DNA from: Chloroflexota bacterium
GTDB taxonomy: Bacteria; Chloroflexota; UBA11872; UBA12225
Assembly: GCA_947446285.1 (NCBI GenBank)
Contig: CANFGH010000008.1
Coordinates: forward strand, 1-55,751
Length of the DNA stretch: 55,751 nucleotides
Direction of reading: 5' to 3'
Shown piece after piece: positions 43,259 through 52,042 of the stretch. The notes under the pieces were generated by a model that did not search any database, had not been told where the DNA came from, and saw only the letters and a list, made by a program, of their open reading frames with translations. Each line of letters begins with the position of its first letter. Positions within the stretch are counted from its first letter, which is position 1. The translations under genes and the position numbers were made by a program.

Positions 43259-43351
43259 TTGATGCCTGCCGGACCCATGAGGCCATGCGCGAGTCGTCCG
43301 CTCGGGTGTCCTCGGAGAGGTCGAGATCGCGCACCTCATCCGACGTGCTGG
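43259..43351 (-). repeat. Diverged copy of the 3-prime end of the DUF1801 gene
   Basis: This 93-base segment aligns along its length with 44041-44133, the C-terminal coding part of the DUF1801 gene. On the minus strand it still reads SDEVRDLDLSEDTRADD, parallel to SDEVRYLHLSEDARPDD. It is a gene fragment without its 5-prime part. Confidence 0.75.
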
Positions 43352-43360
43352 CTGTGGCGC

Positions 43361-43939
43361 TCATGATGGCGCGAGGTGTTCCCTTACCGAAGCGCGGCGC
43401 GCCGGCGCGACGATCATGAACGCCATCCATGCCATATTGGCGACGACGGCAACCCGTTCTCCTGCGCCGAAGCCGATCCAACTCGAACTGGCGAAGCCGA
43501 ACACCACGCCCGACATCGCTGCGACCGATACCGTGCGGAACTCGGCCTAAATTACGTATAGGATCTGGCACGCGAACAGCGATGCGAAGGCGAGCATCGC
43601 CGCCACTGAGTGAACGTACCCCGGTACCGTCTAGGGCACGCCGCCTGGATGAGTCGAGAAGACCGCGCACGCGAGTTTGCCGGCGGACCACGCTGCCAGA
43701 ATCCATTGGCGCACGGATGTGGCAGTCCACTGAAGGGCCGCGAGGCACGCCGATCCCAGCGCGACCATCATGAAAAACACGTGCATCAGTCAGCCGTGGC
43801 GAGACAGGGTGTACTCGCTTACGGTCGCTACGAGCGGCGAGAATCCAGGTTCGAGCACGTGGAGGGTTGCGAGGGCCAGCGCGCTACCCGCCAGCGACGT
43901 CAGACCAACGAGCCCTGTTGTGCAAACCCGCGTGCTCAT
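43361..43939 (-). pseudogene. Broken DUF998-like membrane protein
   Basis: One 193-codon frame from ATG 43939 to a stop at 43361 encodes a helix-rich membrane protein (start MSTRVCTTGLVGLTSL, then HVLEPGFSPLVATVSEYTLS), interrupted by TGA at 43790-43792 (HG-stop-LMH, probably a lost Trp), TAG at 43631-43633 and TAG at 43547-43549. No frameshift is needed. The SEYTLS motif and the HSVAAMLAFASL helix recall DUF998 proteins. Three stops in an otherwise intact frame indicate point-mutation decay. It lies between the intact DUF1801 gene and a DUF1801 fragment. Confidence 0.8.
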
Positions 43940-44017
43940 GGCGAGACGATCATCCCTGACTTTGCTTGCGCTTGGCGCTTCTGGAGACGTACCTGCGCAC
44001 CGGTGGTGGCGGCGGCG

Positions 44018-44590
44018 CTAGGGGTTCCATCCGGGTAGCGTTGACGCCTGCAGGACCCATGAGGCCATCTGCGCGTCATCGGGTCGGGCGTCCTCAGAGA
44101 GGTGGAGATAGCGCACCTCATCCGACTTGCTGGTGACCGGTGGCACCGGCACGAGCGACGCCCCTTTGAAGAAGGACACTTTCAGGAACCGGGCGTAGGC
44201 ATGGACGCCGATGAACCATCCGTTGCCTTCGATGCCATACAACGGCGTGTTCCACTTCACCGCCTTGCGGACGTCTGGCACGGTCGCCACGATCACCGCG
44301 TCAAGCCACACGGCGGCGTCGCGCTTCCACCCGGGGAGCGCCGCGATGTACGCCTGTACCGGTCCATCGCCATCAGCCTTTGCAATCTGGGGATTGCCTC
44401 CGGAGAGGAGGCGCACGGAGGTGCTGGTTTCCGGACCCAGAGGCGTTGTTTCCGGACCTGAGGCCACGGTATCCGTGCGTCGCTGGTGGGCGCGGGAACG
44501 TGAACCGGTTCCGCCTGCCACGTGAGGGTGAACCTCGCCGTGCTTGGGGTCCGGGTTGTGGCTGTCGTCCGTGGACGTTTGCGGAACCAT
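44018..44590 (-). CDS. DUF1801 domain protein
   Basis: A 190-residue protein. The C-terminal 120 residues match DUF1801 (YdhG/YjbR-like): VQAYIAALPGWKRDAAVWLDAVI, VPDVRKAVKWNTPLYG, WFIGVHAYARFLKVSFFKG and the DEVRYLHLSEDARPDD strand. The function of the family is unknown. A Ser/Thr/Pro-rich N-terminal 70 residues is low complexity. I start it at ATG 44590 because CGGAGG lies 6 bases before it on the minus strand; a longer frame from 44635 has no such site. Part of its 3-prime end is duplicated at 43259-43351. Confidence 0.85.
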   Translation of the reverse strand: MVPQTSTDDSHNPDPKHGEVHPHVAGGTGSRSRAHQRRTDTVASGPETTPLGPETSTSVRLLSGGNPQIAKADGDGPVQAYIAALPGWKRDAAVWLDAVIVATVPDVRKAVKWNTPLYGIEGNGWFIGVHAYARFLKVSFFKGASLVPVPPVTSKSDEVRYLHLSEDARPDDAQMASWVLQASTLPGWNP

Positions 44591-44645
44591 GTGACCTCCG
44601 GTTAGGTACGGGGCCCTGGATGGGCCGGCCTGCATGGACAGTTTG

Positions 44646-45929
44646 CTAACGCCCGAGAAGATTCAGGACGGCGTTGGTGACGGTAGCGGCGTCGATACGG
44701 TCGATGCAACGGCATCCTGGACAGGCATCGAGTGGTCCGGGATGGAAGGCGCGTACCTGCGAACAGGCGCCCGGGTCCACGATGCCGATGCCCTTGCCGG
44801 CGTACAGGCCTCCCGCTGGTGCCCACGGACCGTAGACGCGTGGATCGGTCGGACCGTAGACGGCGACGGCGGGCGTGCCCATCGCGACGGCAAGGTGCAA
44901 CGGGACGGAATCGTTCCCGAGGTAGGCATCGGCGCGTCTGATCAGGGCGGCGAGCGTGGCAAGGTCGGCGTCGCTGGAGAGGTCGATGACGCCCGTGCCG
45001 GGAAGGGGAGCCGGTACGGCTCCGGACGGTTTGAGGGCGCGCCGGACGTCGGCAACGATCTGGGCATCGGACGTGTGTCCGACGAGGACGACCCGGACTC
45101 CGCGTGCGATCAGGGTTCGGATGACGGTGGCAAAGCGGTCAGCGGGCCATCGCTTGGCCGCCAAGGTCATGCCCGGATTGCTAGCGCCTCCGGGATGCAC
45201 GACAACGACCGGTGCGGTGCCGGTGGCATCGGCCCGGTCATCGAGGCCGGATGCGCTCCACAGGCGGTCGGCGATTGCCGTTGCGTCGGGCGTCGGCTGG
45301 AACTCCAATCGCGCTTCTGACGCATCTGGTTCCTGGGCACTCCGGCTGGTCACGGCGTGGGCGACGGATTGGTAGAGGTCGGCCTCGTGAATGCGGCTTG
45401 CCCACGGGATACGGATGGTGTGGGCGAACCCACGGCCGGCGCTGTCGATGCCGGCGCGGTGCGGAATCCCCGCCAGAATGGGAGCGACGGCAACGAGAGG
45501 TGACCGGTCGAGGACGATGGCGAGGTCGTGACGACCGGCCCGGAACCGGGCGACTGCGCCGGGCAGGTCGCGGATGCCGAAGCGTCCGGGCGTGCCGAAG
45601 GTGCCAAGGTCCTGGATGGCGTCGACCCCGGGAATGCCCCGGGCGGCCGGGAGGGACCACTGCCCGGTTGCGAGGGTGAGATGGGCGTTCGGGAAGGCGC
45701 GGCGCAGGGTGGCTACGGCAGGGCTGGCGAGGATGACATCGCCCAGGGAGGCGGGCTTGATGACGATGAGGCGACGGATTGAGGCCCGATCAGGGGCGGA
45801 TCGCGTCGGAATGGCCGCACCGAGGGTGCGCGCCAGAAGGGTGATGACAGGGGTGCGCAAGTGTGTGGGGATGGTGCCGGTCATGCTGGGTAGTCGGAAC
45901 TGTGGCGTGAGGACGTGCCTCGGGGGCAT
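44646..45929 (-). CDS. Glycosyltransferase family 9 (heptosyltransferase-like)
   Basis: A 427-residue GT9 enzyme with two Rossmann-like halves. IVIKPASLGDVILASPAVATLRRAFP is the hallmark N-terminal start, VVVVHPGGASN begins the second half, KRWPADRFATVIRTL follows, and NDSVPLHLAVAMGTPAVAVYGPTDP is the nucleotide-sugar site. A C-terminal Cys pair (CPGCRC) is common in this group. It would add a sugar to a cell-surface glycan. Such enzymes occur in Chloroflexota without LPS heptose. The first 15 residues are optional; ATG 45884 is an alternative start. No other glycan genes are adjacent. Confidence 0.9.
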   Translation of the reverse strand: MPPRHVLTPQFRLPSMTGTIPTHLRTPVITLLARTLGAAIPTRSAPDRASIRRLIVIKPASLGDVILASPAVATLRRAFPNAHLTLATGQWSLPAARGIPGVDAIQDLGTFGTPGRFGIRDLPGAVARFRAGRHDLAIVLDRSPLVAVAPILAGIPHRAGIDSAGRGFAHTIRIPWASRIHEADLYQSVAHAVTSRSAQEPDASEARLEFQPTPDATAIADRLWSASGLDDRADATGTAPVVVVHPGGASNPGMTLAAKRWPADRFATVIRTLIARGVRVVLVGHTSDAQIVADVRRALKPSGAVPAPLPGTGVIDLSSDADLATLAALIRRADAYLGNDSVPLHLAVAMGTPAVAVYGPTDPRVYGPWAPAGGLYAGKGIGIVDPGACSQVRAFHPGPLDACPGCRCIDRIDAATVTNAVLNLLGR

Positions 45930-46185
45930 TGCGAAAGATGATTTTCCATCTTGCGGCGACCCGTGCGCGTTCTTGCAGGTGTGGCGCGTTGGAGAGAATA
46001 CGCGGCCGGATGCGACACGATGGCACTATACGGATGGATGGGGTGACAGGGGTGGGTGCGGACGGGTACCGTGCGTGCATCCGGAGGCACGGTGAGGTGC
46101 CGGTCAGGAGACCGGTTCAGGGTTGTTGGTGGGCGGATTGGGGTGGGGATCATGGGAGGGCCGGGGAGACCCGGGTGATGCTTCC

Positions 46186-47469
46186 ATGAACGAAGAGGCA
46201 GCGAAGGACGCGACATCGGTGACGGACCGCAACCCGGATCGTGGAGATGGTGGACGGGATGCCGGGCGCGAACCGGGTCGTGATGCCGAGGATGTGCGGC
46301 GTGGACGCGAGGAGGGCCTTGCGGCACTGAGGATCCTCGAGGCGACACGCCTTGCGGACGTCGGGGCGGCCCGTGGCGCGGCCGTGGCGGATGAAGCGGC
46401 CACTCGCCGGCGCGACCGTGGCCCGGACCCGGTTCCGGATCGGCGACCTCTGGCAAGTCCCACGCCAACGACAGGACAGCCGTCGGGCACGCAACTTCCG
46501 GCGACGGTGCAGATGCCGGATGTCACGCCGGGTGCCCCAACCGAACGGTTCAGCACCCTTGACGTGCTTATGGAATCGCTCGAGACGACCCGTCGCGGTC
46601 TCGAACTGCAAGGCATTGCGGTCACGCGCAACCTCCGTGAGACGGAGACGCACCTCTCGCAACTGCGACAGGTCCTGCCAGAGGCACTGCAGACGCAGTC
46701 GAACCTCCGTGAACTTGCCAGCGCGTTCGAGGCGATGCGGATCCAGCAACTTGCCGCACTGAACAACGCCATCGGCGAGGTGCAGTCATCGCTTGCGGCC
46801 TGGCGCACGAATGCCGACAGCGCGCTGACCGCCTTCGAGTCGTCTAGCCGGTCACTGGTGTCTTCGCAGGATTCGATCCTGACATCGATCCGGACCGAGG
46901 CGGAACGCGAGCTGGGACGCCTTGAGCGGGCGGTAGGCACGCACCTTGCCCGGATGGAGGGTGCGCAACAGGAACTGACCGCGTGGCAGCAAGGCGTTCA
47001 GGCAGCCCTGCAGTCAACGATGATCGATGCGCACCAACGCCTTGAAGAGGCCGCGGTGGGGAACCTGCGGTCGCTAGGCAATTCGTTGGCGCAGATCTCC
47101 GACAAGCTTGGATCGGTGGACCGTGACCGGCAGGTCGTTGGTGAACAGATCGACAGTCTCACCCAGAAGCTCGACGCGCAGAATGCGACGGTGCGGATCT
47201 GGGAACACCGCATCACGACAGTCGAGACGCAATCGCTGCCAAGCGGAACCTTCGATGGACGGGTCCAGACGATGGAGAACGAGGTTGGGCGTGTTTCCGA
47301 CTACCTGCTCGCGCTTGACCGTCACCTGAATGTGGTTGATGCCCGCCTGGACGACCTGATGGCGTCGCACCAGCAGATGCAGCGCGACCTGCGGGTGGTG
47401 GCGTGGCTGATGCTTGGGGCGCTGCTGGTCGTCGTTGCCGTAGTGCTCTTCGTGCTTCTGCGCGCCTGA
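46186..47469 (+). CDS. Coiled-coil protein with C-terminal membrane anchor
   Basis: A 427-residue protein with an acidic/Arg-rich unstructured first 130 residues, a long heptad-rich coiled coil (about 140-395, with stretches such as ETTRRGLELQGIAVTRNLRET and SLTQKLDAQNATVRIWEHR) and one C-terminal transmembrane helix (VAWLMLGALLVVVAVVLFVLL) ending at RA. So most of it lies in the cytoplasm on a tail anchor. The pattern resembles scaffolds, but I know no homologous family. ATG 46186 is the likely start. A frame to 46123 lies in GC-rich noncoding sequence. It is followed by a 540-base gap and the vWA gene. Confidence 0.75.
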   Translation: MNEEAAKDATSVTDRNPDRGDGGRDAGREPGRDAEDVRRGREEGLAALRILEATRLADVGAARGAAVADEAATRRRDRGPDPVPDRRPLASPTPTTGQPSGTQLPATVQMPDVTPGAPTERFSTLDVLMESLETTRRGLELQGIAVTRNLRETETHLSQLRQVLPEALQTQSNLRELASAFEAMRIQQLAALNNAIGEVQSSLAAWRTNADSALTAFESSSRSLVSSQDSILTSIRTEAERELGRLERAVGTHLARMEGAQQELTAWQQGVQAALQSTMIDAHQRLEEAAVGNLRSLGNSLAQISDKLGSVDRDRQVVGEQIDSLTQKLDAQNATVRIWEHRITTVETQSLPSGTFDGRVQTMENEVGRVSDYLLALDRHLNVVDARLDDLMASHQQMQRDLRVVAWLMLGALLVVVAVVLFVLLRA

Positions 47470-48007
47470 CGACTGCACGCCTCCCCAAGACGGCGTGCGC
47501 GGTTGACATGGATGCCACTATCCGTGCCGCACCCCAATCCCGACCGGTCAGAGCGACCGCGTCGTTGGCCACGCGGGCCGCTCACGAACCGTGCCTGACG
47601 CGCGTGTCTTATCCGGGAAGGGCAACGCAAACCGTCCTGCCCGCTAGGCGAGGCCCGGGTGCATCTCGGATGATGCGTGATCCACCACATTGTGGCCCGG
47701 ATGTCACAAACCCGAGATTGCCGTACCTAGTACTGTGTGGGGTGACTGGAAGCTGTGATTGTGACGGTATTACGACAGCGATATGTCAAAATATCGGCGA
47801 GTTAGATCTGATAGTGTATGATTGATATTGACTACATCACGCATGCAGAACTAGATCATCAAAAGCGCACTACTTGACAGTGAGAGTGTTTTCTGTCATA
47901 CTGAATGCGAGGCGTTCGGAGTGCGGTTCAACGGCGAACCGGACAGGCGCATCGACGGCGTGGTGGTCAATGGCGACAGCGCGGGCACATGTCCAAAGGA
48001 GGACAGG
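47470..48007. other. Intergenic region with AT-rich leader
   Basis: No protein gene is convincing here. The right part (about 47750-47905) is strikingly AT-rich in a GC-rich genome. It holds a CGATAT/ATATCG dyad (47779-47796) and a promoter (47874-47902), then a leader of about 100 bases to the vWA start. Confidence 0.6.
47874..47902 (+). promoter_or_regulatory. Sigma70-like promoter of the vWA gene
   Basis: A perfect TTGACA (47874-47879) and CATACT (47897-47902) are separated by exactly 17 bases, about 105 bases before ATG 48008. This promoter serves the vWA-phosphoesterase cluster. Confidence 0.7.
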
Positions 48008-50275
48008 ATGGCAAGGAAGACGAGTGGTGCAGGCACAGGGGGTTCACAAGCAGTGGTACCGGCGTCGCTGGTGACGGTGACGGCGCGACCCGATCGTGCT
48101 CACGTGCCGGTTTCCGGTGGTGAGCGTTTTCTGGATACCGAGATCAGGGTGGCAGCGCGCCCGGCACGTGCCGGGCAGGTGAGTCGGTTGCCGGTGGCGA
48201 TCGGCATCGTGATCGATCGGTCTGGTTCGATGGGCGGGGGCAAGATCGAGACTGCCAAGGCGGCGGCGCTGGCGGTGATCGATCAGTTGCGAGATGGCGA
48301 CGAGATCGCAATCACGATCTTCGATACCGAGATCGACGTGCTGCAGCCGCGCGTCAAGGTGACGTCGGAGGTACGGCGGGACGTGCGCCGGCTACTCGCT
48401 GGCGTTCATTCCCGGGGTGGTACCGCGCTGCATGCGGGTTGGCTGGACGGTTGCCGTGCGCTTGCCAACGGGCAGTTGACCGTTGGGGCAGACACGATCA
48501 CCCGCTGCTTTCTGTTGACCGACGGCCAGGCGAACAACGGTGTGACCGACGTCGACCTCATCTGCCAGGATGTTGCCGGCGTGCGTGAGCATGCGCGGAT
48601 CACGACCAGCACGTTCGGGATCGGTGACGACTACGCCGAGGAACTGCTGCAACCGATGGCGGTCGCTGGGGGTGGGCAGTTCCATCACCTACGGACCCCG
48701 GATGAGATCGCGCGGACATTCCTGGGCGAACTCGGCGAGGTCTTTGAGATCGCAGCGTCAGCCGTGGCCCTTGAGTTCGAGGTCGACGCCCTTGCAACTG
48801 TCGAGGTCGTATCGGAGTACTGGACCGGGCGCCGGAACGCAGTTGTCGGTTCGGCGGATGGACCGCGCCAGACGCTACGGGTGGAGGTGGGCGACCTGAC
48901 CTTTGCCGAGGTCCGCCACGTCGTCCTGGCGCTGGGCTATCCCGCGCAGGGCGCAGACGCGCCGGATCAGTTGGTGCGGGTCCGCGGGATCTGGCGGGTG
49001 CCCGGTGGTGACGAATCCACGTCGCCATGGCAGGACGTGCGCTACGTCCATGCCGACCAGGCTACCTGTGAAGCTGATGTCATTGATCCCGCGGTGGCGC
49101 GATGGGTTGGTGAACACCTGATCGAACGGACGCGGAAGTCGTCGTCGGCCCGGTCGAAGCGTGGCGACTTCAGCGGGGTCACTGCCGACGAGGACGAGTT
49201 GGGTGGCCGGTTAGGCGCGTTCGTCAGCGCCTCGCGAGAGGTCGCGGCCATGTCCACGTCCTATCAAGTGGCCTCACTGGGGATGCGCAGCGCGCGGATG
49301 AGCGAGGCGTCAGCGAAGGAAGCGTCCTTCATCGCGGCACGGGTTTCCCGGGGACAGCGCGACTTCCGTGGTGGCAGTCCCGATGGACCGGCACGGCCGG
49401 GTGAGAACCCGCTTGCGGGTGGATCAGCGGGCGTGCCAGCCGGACCGGTACCGGCCGAACTCCAGGCGCGGGCCGATGCCTTCCATGCGCAGTGGTCACT
49501 CCTCGAATCGGTGTCAGGTGGTCTTCGCCAATTCGGGAATGGCCAGAGCCGGGGTGGGTCGTCGGATGCGGTCTGGGCCCGGTTGCGCGGGACACGGGCG
49601 CGGTTCGAGGCGATCGATCTCGGGTTGCCGCGCGCCGCGACGAGGCTTGACGAGGTTTCCCAGGAACTCGCCGAGCATGAGCTAGCGCTGCGTCAGGTCG
49701 CCGACGGTCTCCTCGGGCAGGCACTCCATGAGATCGAGCCGATCGAAAACCGGGCGCGAGTCTCGCACGAACAGGTTGCCGACATTGATGTCACGACACC
49801 GGTTACCGGGCAGGTGGCAGTCGCGACCGCGGTCGAACGCAGGCGGGTGGCGCTGGTTCCGGAAGTCCTGGCCTTCGTGGAGAGGCTTGCCACGCTGCAT
49901 CGTGACGCGTCTGAGCTCAAGCGCATGATCGGGCAGGTCCGGAGCGACGTGGTCCGGAACCCGCAGGTACTTGGTGAGTGCGTGTGGCGCCTTGACCGCC
50001 TCCGTTCGCAGGCGGGTCCGGTCTTCGGAGATGTTGCACGTCACCTGGCCCTTTCGCAGGCGCCACGGCAGTGGCAGGCGGCAATCCAGAGGGCCGATGC
50101 CGTCGCGCCGGTAGCCGGGACGACCGAGGCGGAGGAGTTCGCCGCCACGGTGCTGCTGCCAGCACAGTCGGGCCTGGTCCTTGGCGATCGCGACGCTTTG
50201 CTACGGATCGATCACTTCGACAGGGCGCTATACGCCTGGATTGCCGGTCACGCACCGGCGGTCACGACGGCCTGA
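48008..50275 (+). CDS. von Willebrand factor A domain protein
   Basis: A 755-residue protein with a complete MIDAS site: DRSGS (Asp70, Ser72, Ser74), Thr139 in RGGTALHAG and Asp172 in LTDGQANNG. The vWA domain covers about residues 60-245 and is followed by a beta-rich region, then a helical C-terminal half with possible coiled coil (TRLDEVSQELAEHELALRQV). No signal peptide is present. A full AAAGGAGG ribosome-binding site at 47995-48002 decides ATG 48008 over an upstream frame opening at 47921. It leads a same-strand group with two small proteins and two metallophosphoesterases. Cytosolic vWA proteins often act with partners as metal-dependent scaffolds. Its role is unknown. Confidence 0.88.
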   Translation: MARKTSGAGTGGSQAVVPASLVTVTARPDRAHVPVSGGERFLDTEIRVAARPARAGQVSRLPVAIGIVIDRSGSMGGGKIETAKAAALAVIDQLRDGDEIAITIFDTEIDVLQPRVKVTSEVRRDVRRLLAGVHSRGGTALHAGWLDGCRALANGQLTVGADTITRCFLLTDGQANNGVTDVDLICQDVAGVREHARITTSTFGIGDDYAEELLQPMAVAGGGQFHHLRTPDEIARTFLGELGEVFEIAASAVALEFEVDALATVEVVSEYWTGRRNAVVGSADGPRQTLRVEVGDLTFAEVRHVVLALGYPAQGADAPDQLVRVRGIWRVPGGDESTSPWQDVRYVHADQATCEADVIDPAVARWVGEHLIERTRKSSSARSKRGDFSGVTADEDELGGRLGAFVSASREVAAMSTSYQVASLGMRSARMSEASAKEASFIAARVSRGQRDFRGGSPDGPARPGENPLAGGSAGVPAGPVPAELQARADAFHAQWSLLESVSGGLRQFGNGQSRGGSSDAVWARLRGTRARFEAIDLGLPRAATRLDEVSQELAEHELALRQVADGLLGQALHEIEPIENRARVSHEQVADIDVTTPVTGQVAVATAVERRRVALVPEVLAFVERLATLHRDASELKRMIGQVRSDVVRNPQVLGECVWRLDRLRSQAGPVFGDVARHLALSQAPRQWQAAIQRADAVAPVAGTTEAEEFAATVLLPAQSGLVLGDRDALLRIDHFDRALYAWIAGHAPAVTTA

Positions 50276-50440
50276 TCCAGCCCTCCCTCTTCCCCTCGGG
50301 CATGGGGTGCGCCACCGCCAATCTGGCGATGGTCGCACCCCGGTCTGGTTTCCCCGTGGGACCTGTCTCCGGCAATGGGAGCCCATATGCCCGTCACAAA
50401 CGGGCCGGTTGGTGTCGCTGACGGCTTGGAAGGAGCATCC

Positions 50441-50839
50441 ATGAGTGAGGCGCGAACGGTCCGGCTTTGGCCACGGTCGGGATTGGTGTTCACGGCTGAC
50501 CACGCACCCGGCAAACGCTTGCGGCGCTGCCTGCCGTTCCTGCGTGGCTCTGAGTGCGGAACGATCATCGAGGAGTTCCTTGCATTCGGTGCATTCATCG
50601 AGAAGAAGATTGCTGCAAGGCGTCGCAAGGGCCGGCGCAAGCATGCGGTCATGCTTGGCACCTACGCGATGACGGCCTGGGAGATCGAGGCCGAGATGCT
50701 GATAACGGGCACGCTTGAGGTGCTGGATGACGAGTCGCCGGTTGGCCTCTTCTTTGGCGACGATGGGCAAGGCAACTTCGGGTGGTGGGTGGCAGACGGG
50801 ATTGCGGCACCGAGAAGGGATGCCGATCACCGACGCTGA
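50441..50839 (+). CDS. Small hypothetical protein
   Basis: A 132-residue protein starting at ATG 50441 with GGAAGGAG directly upstream. An earlier ATG at 50375 lacks this. Its middle is helical and basic (KKIAARRRKGRRKHAVMLG), followed by acidic EVLDDESPVGLFFGDDGQG and an Arg-rich end. I find no known domain. The basic patch suggests nucleic-acid or acidic-partner binding, which is only inference. It lies between the vWA gene and the first phosphoesterase, same strand. Confidence 0.65.
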   Translation: MSEARTVRLWPRSGLVFTADHAPGKRLRRCLPFLRGSECGTIIEEFLAFGAFIEKKIAARRRKGRRKHAVMLGTYAMTAWEIEAEMLITGTLEVLDDESPVGLFFGDDGQGNFGWWVADGIAAPRRDADHRR

Positions 50840-50861
50840 GCGAAAAGACCACAGTATTTCG

Positions 50862-50874
50862 ACATCATTGATGT
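50862..50874 (+). promoter_or_regulatory. 13-bp dyad in the AT-rich leader
   Basis: ACATCA-T-TGATGT (50862-50874) is a perfect odd palindrome 30 bases before the micro-ORF. It may be an operator. The leader 50850-50945 is the most AT-rich stretch in the window. Confidence 0.45.
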
Positions 50875-50904
50875 TTTATTCAAATCTGTTACAAGGAGGA
50901 ATTA

Positions 50905-50931
50905 GTGGCATATTTCATGTATTTTATATGA
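50905..50931 (+). CDS. Eight-codon micro-ORF, possible leader peptide
   Basis: GTG 50905 begins the frame MAYFMYFI and ends with TGA at 50929-50931. AAGGAGG (50893-50899) lies five bases before the start, so ribosomes should load well. Four of eight codons are Tyr or Phe. It sits 89 bases before the first phosphoesterase gene in an AT-rich leader. Such a peptide could serve translation-coupled control, or a small hydrophobic peptide could itself be active. The short length means chance cannot be excluded. Confidence 0.4.
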   Translation: MAYFMYFI

Positions 50932-51019
50932 TAAAATAAATTATCGGTTCCCGCACCGTGACACGGCCAAGATGCCATGTCGTGAAGGAGGCCCATCCCC
51001 GCGTACGAAAGGAAAGACC

Positions 51020-51946
51020 ATGACGGCATCCACACACATCCCCGCTTTCACTCACAGGGCGATCGAGGTTCCTGTTGCCCCCGACGGCTTGGCGCCGGTG
51101 CCGGGGCGGCGCGCGCTGGTCATCTCCGACATCCATAGCAACCAGGTCGCGCTTGACGCGGTACTCCGCGATGCGCGCGCATCCGGGGGTTTTGACGAGG
51201 TCTGGGTCCTGGGCGACATCGTTGGCTACGGTCCGCAACCGAACGAGGTCATCCAGTGCCTGCGCAACCTCGAAGCGGCCGGAACGGTGGTCACCGCAGT
51301 CGGTGGGAACCACGAACATGCCGTCCTCGGGGTCGACCACCCGCTTGGAGGCATGCACTCCCGTGCCAGTGCCTGTGCCGACTGGAATCGTGCCGCCCTG
51401 ACCGAGGCGTCGGTGGCGTTTCTCCAGACGCTGCCGGACATCGCCGAGGCCGGATTCAAGGACGGGTCTCCGCGCTTCACGCTGGCCCATGGTGCGCCAT
51501 GCGCCTCGGTGTCGAAGCATCCCCGGACCAGCCGTCGCACGCCATGCCGGTGCCGGTACGACTACTCGTCGGCTCGCGGTGTCCTTGACCGGTCGATGCG
51601 TGTGATCCGCACCCCGCACCTTGTGGTCGGACACACGCATGACCCGCTTCTGGCCCGGTTTCCGGGGCGTCGGCAACCGGGTGGCCCAACGATCATCCGG
51701 ATCTGCGAAGACGAGGGTTATGCGTTCGACACTGGCCGGTTCGTGATCAATCCCGGTTCGGTTGGTCAACCGCGTGACGGCGACCCACGGGCGTCCTACG
51801 CGGTGCTTGGCTTTCCAGGTTCCGGCAATGACGCGATTACCGTGACGCATCACCGCGTTGCGTACGACGTGGCCGCCATTCAATCCGAAATGATGCGGGT
51901 GCGGCTGCCACTCGAGATGGTCACCCGCCTTTCAGAAGGCCTCTAA
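51020..51946 (+). CDS. Metallophosphoesterase (YfcE/MJ0936-like), first copy
   Basis: A 308-residue calcineurin-like phosphoesterase. All metal motifs are present: SDIHSN (Asp37, His39), GDIVGYGP with Asp66, GNHEH (about 96-100), His157 in LAHGAP and GHTH (204-207). AAAGGAAAG precedes ATG 51020; the frame itself extends to 50972. An unusual Cys/Arg stretch (RRTPCRCRYDY, about 172-182) replaces the loop seen in its paralogue. Family members hydrolyse phosphodiesters, including cyclic nucleotides or nucleotide second messengers; the substrate here is unknown. It is paralogous to the phosphoesterase at 52341-53360, with a small protein gene between them. Confidence 0.92.
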   Translation: MTASTHIPAFTHRAIEVPVAPDGLAPVPGRRALVISDIHSNQVALDAVLRDARASGGFDEVWVLGDIVGYGPQPNEVIQCLRNLEAAGTVVTAVGGNHEHAVLGVDHPLGGMHSRASACADWNRAALTEASVAFLQTLPDIAEAGFKDGSPRFTLAHGAPCASVSKHPRTSRRTPCRCRYDYSSARGVLDRSMRVIRTPHLVVGHTHDPLLARFPGRRQPGGPTIIRICEDEGYAFDTGRFVINPGSVGQPRDGDPRASYAVLGFPGSGNDAITVTHHRVAYDVAAIQSEMMRVRLPLEMVTRLSEGL

Positions 51947-52042
51947 TCCAGTTTGGGCGCCTCGCCCGAACCGACTGGCTCCCCAAATCCCCTGGTGCCC
52001 TTGTCACCAGAGGGCATCACCACTACACACCCGGAGGTCCGC

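Noticed and set aside
44646-45929. Evidence of an LPS outer membrane from the GT9 gene
   Set aside because: GT9 enzymes occur in Chloroflexota without lipopolysaccharide, so it is not diagnostic.
47403-47825. A frame crossing the end of the coiled-coil gene into the gap
   Set aside because: It overlaps the gene end, has no ribosome-binding site and ends in the AT-rich regulatory area.
49329-49724. A 131-codon minus-strand frame inside the vWA gene
   Set aside because: It is Arg/Pro-rich without conserved features, a typical shadow of a real gene.
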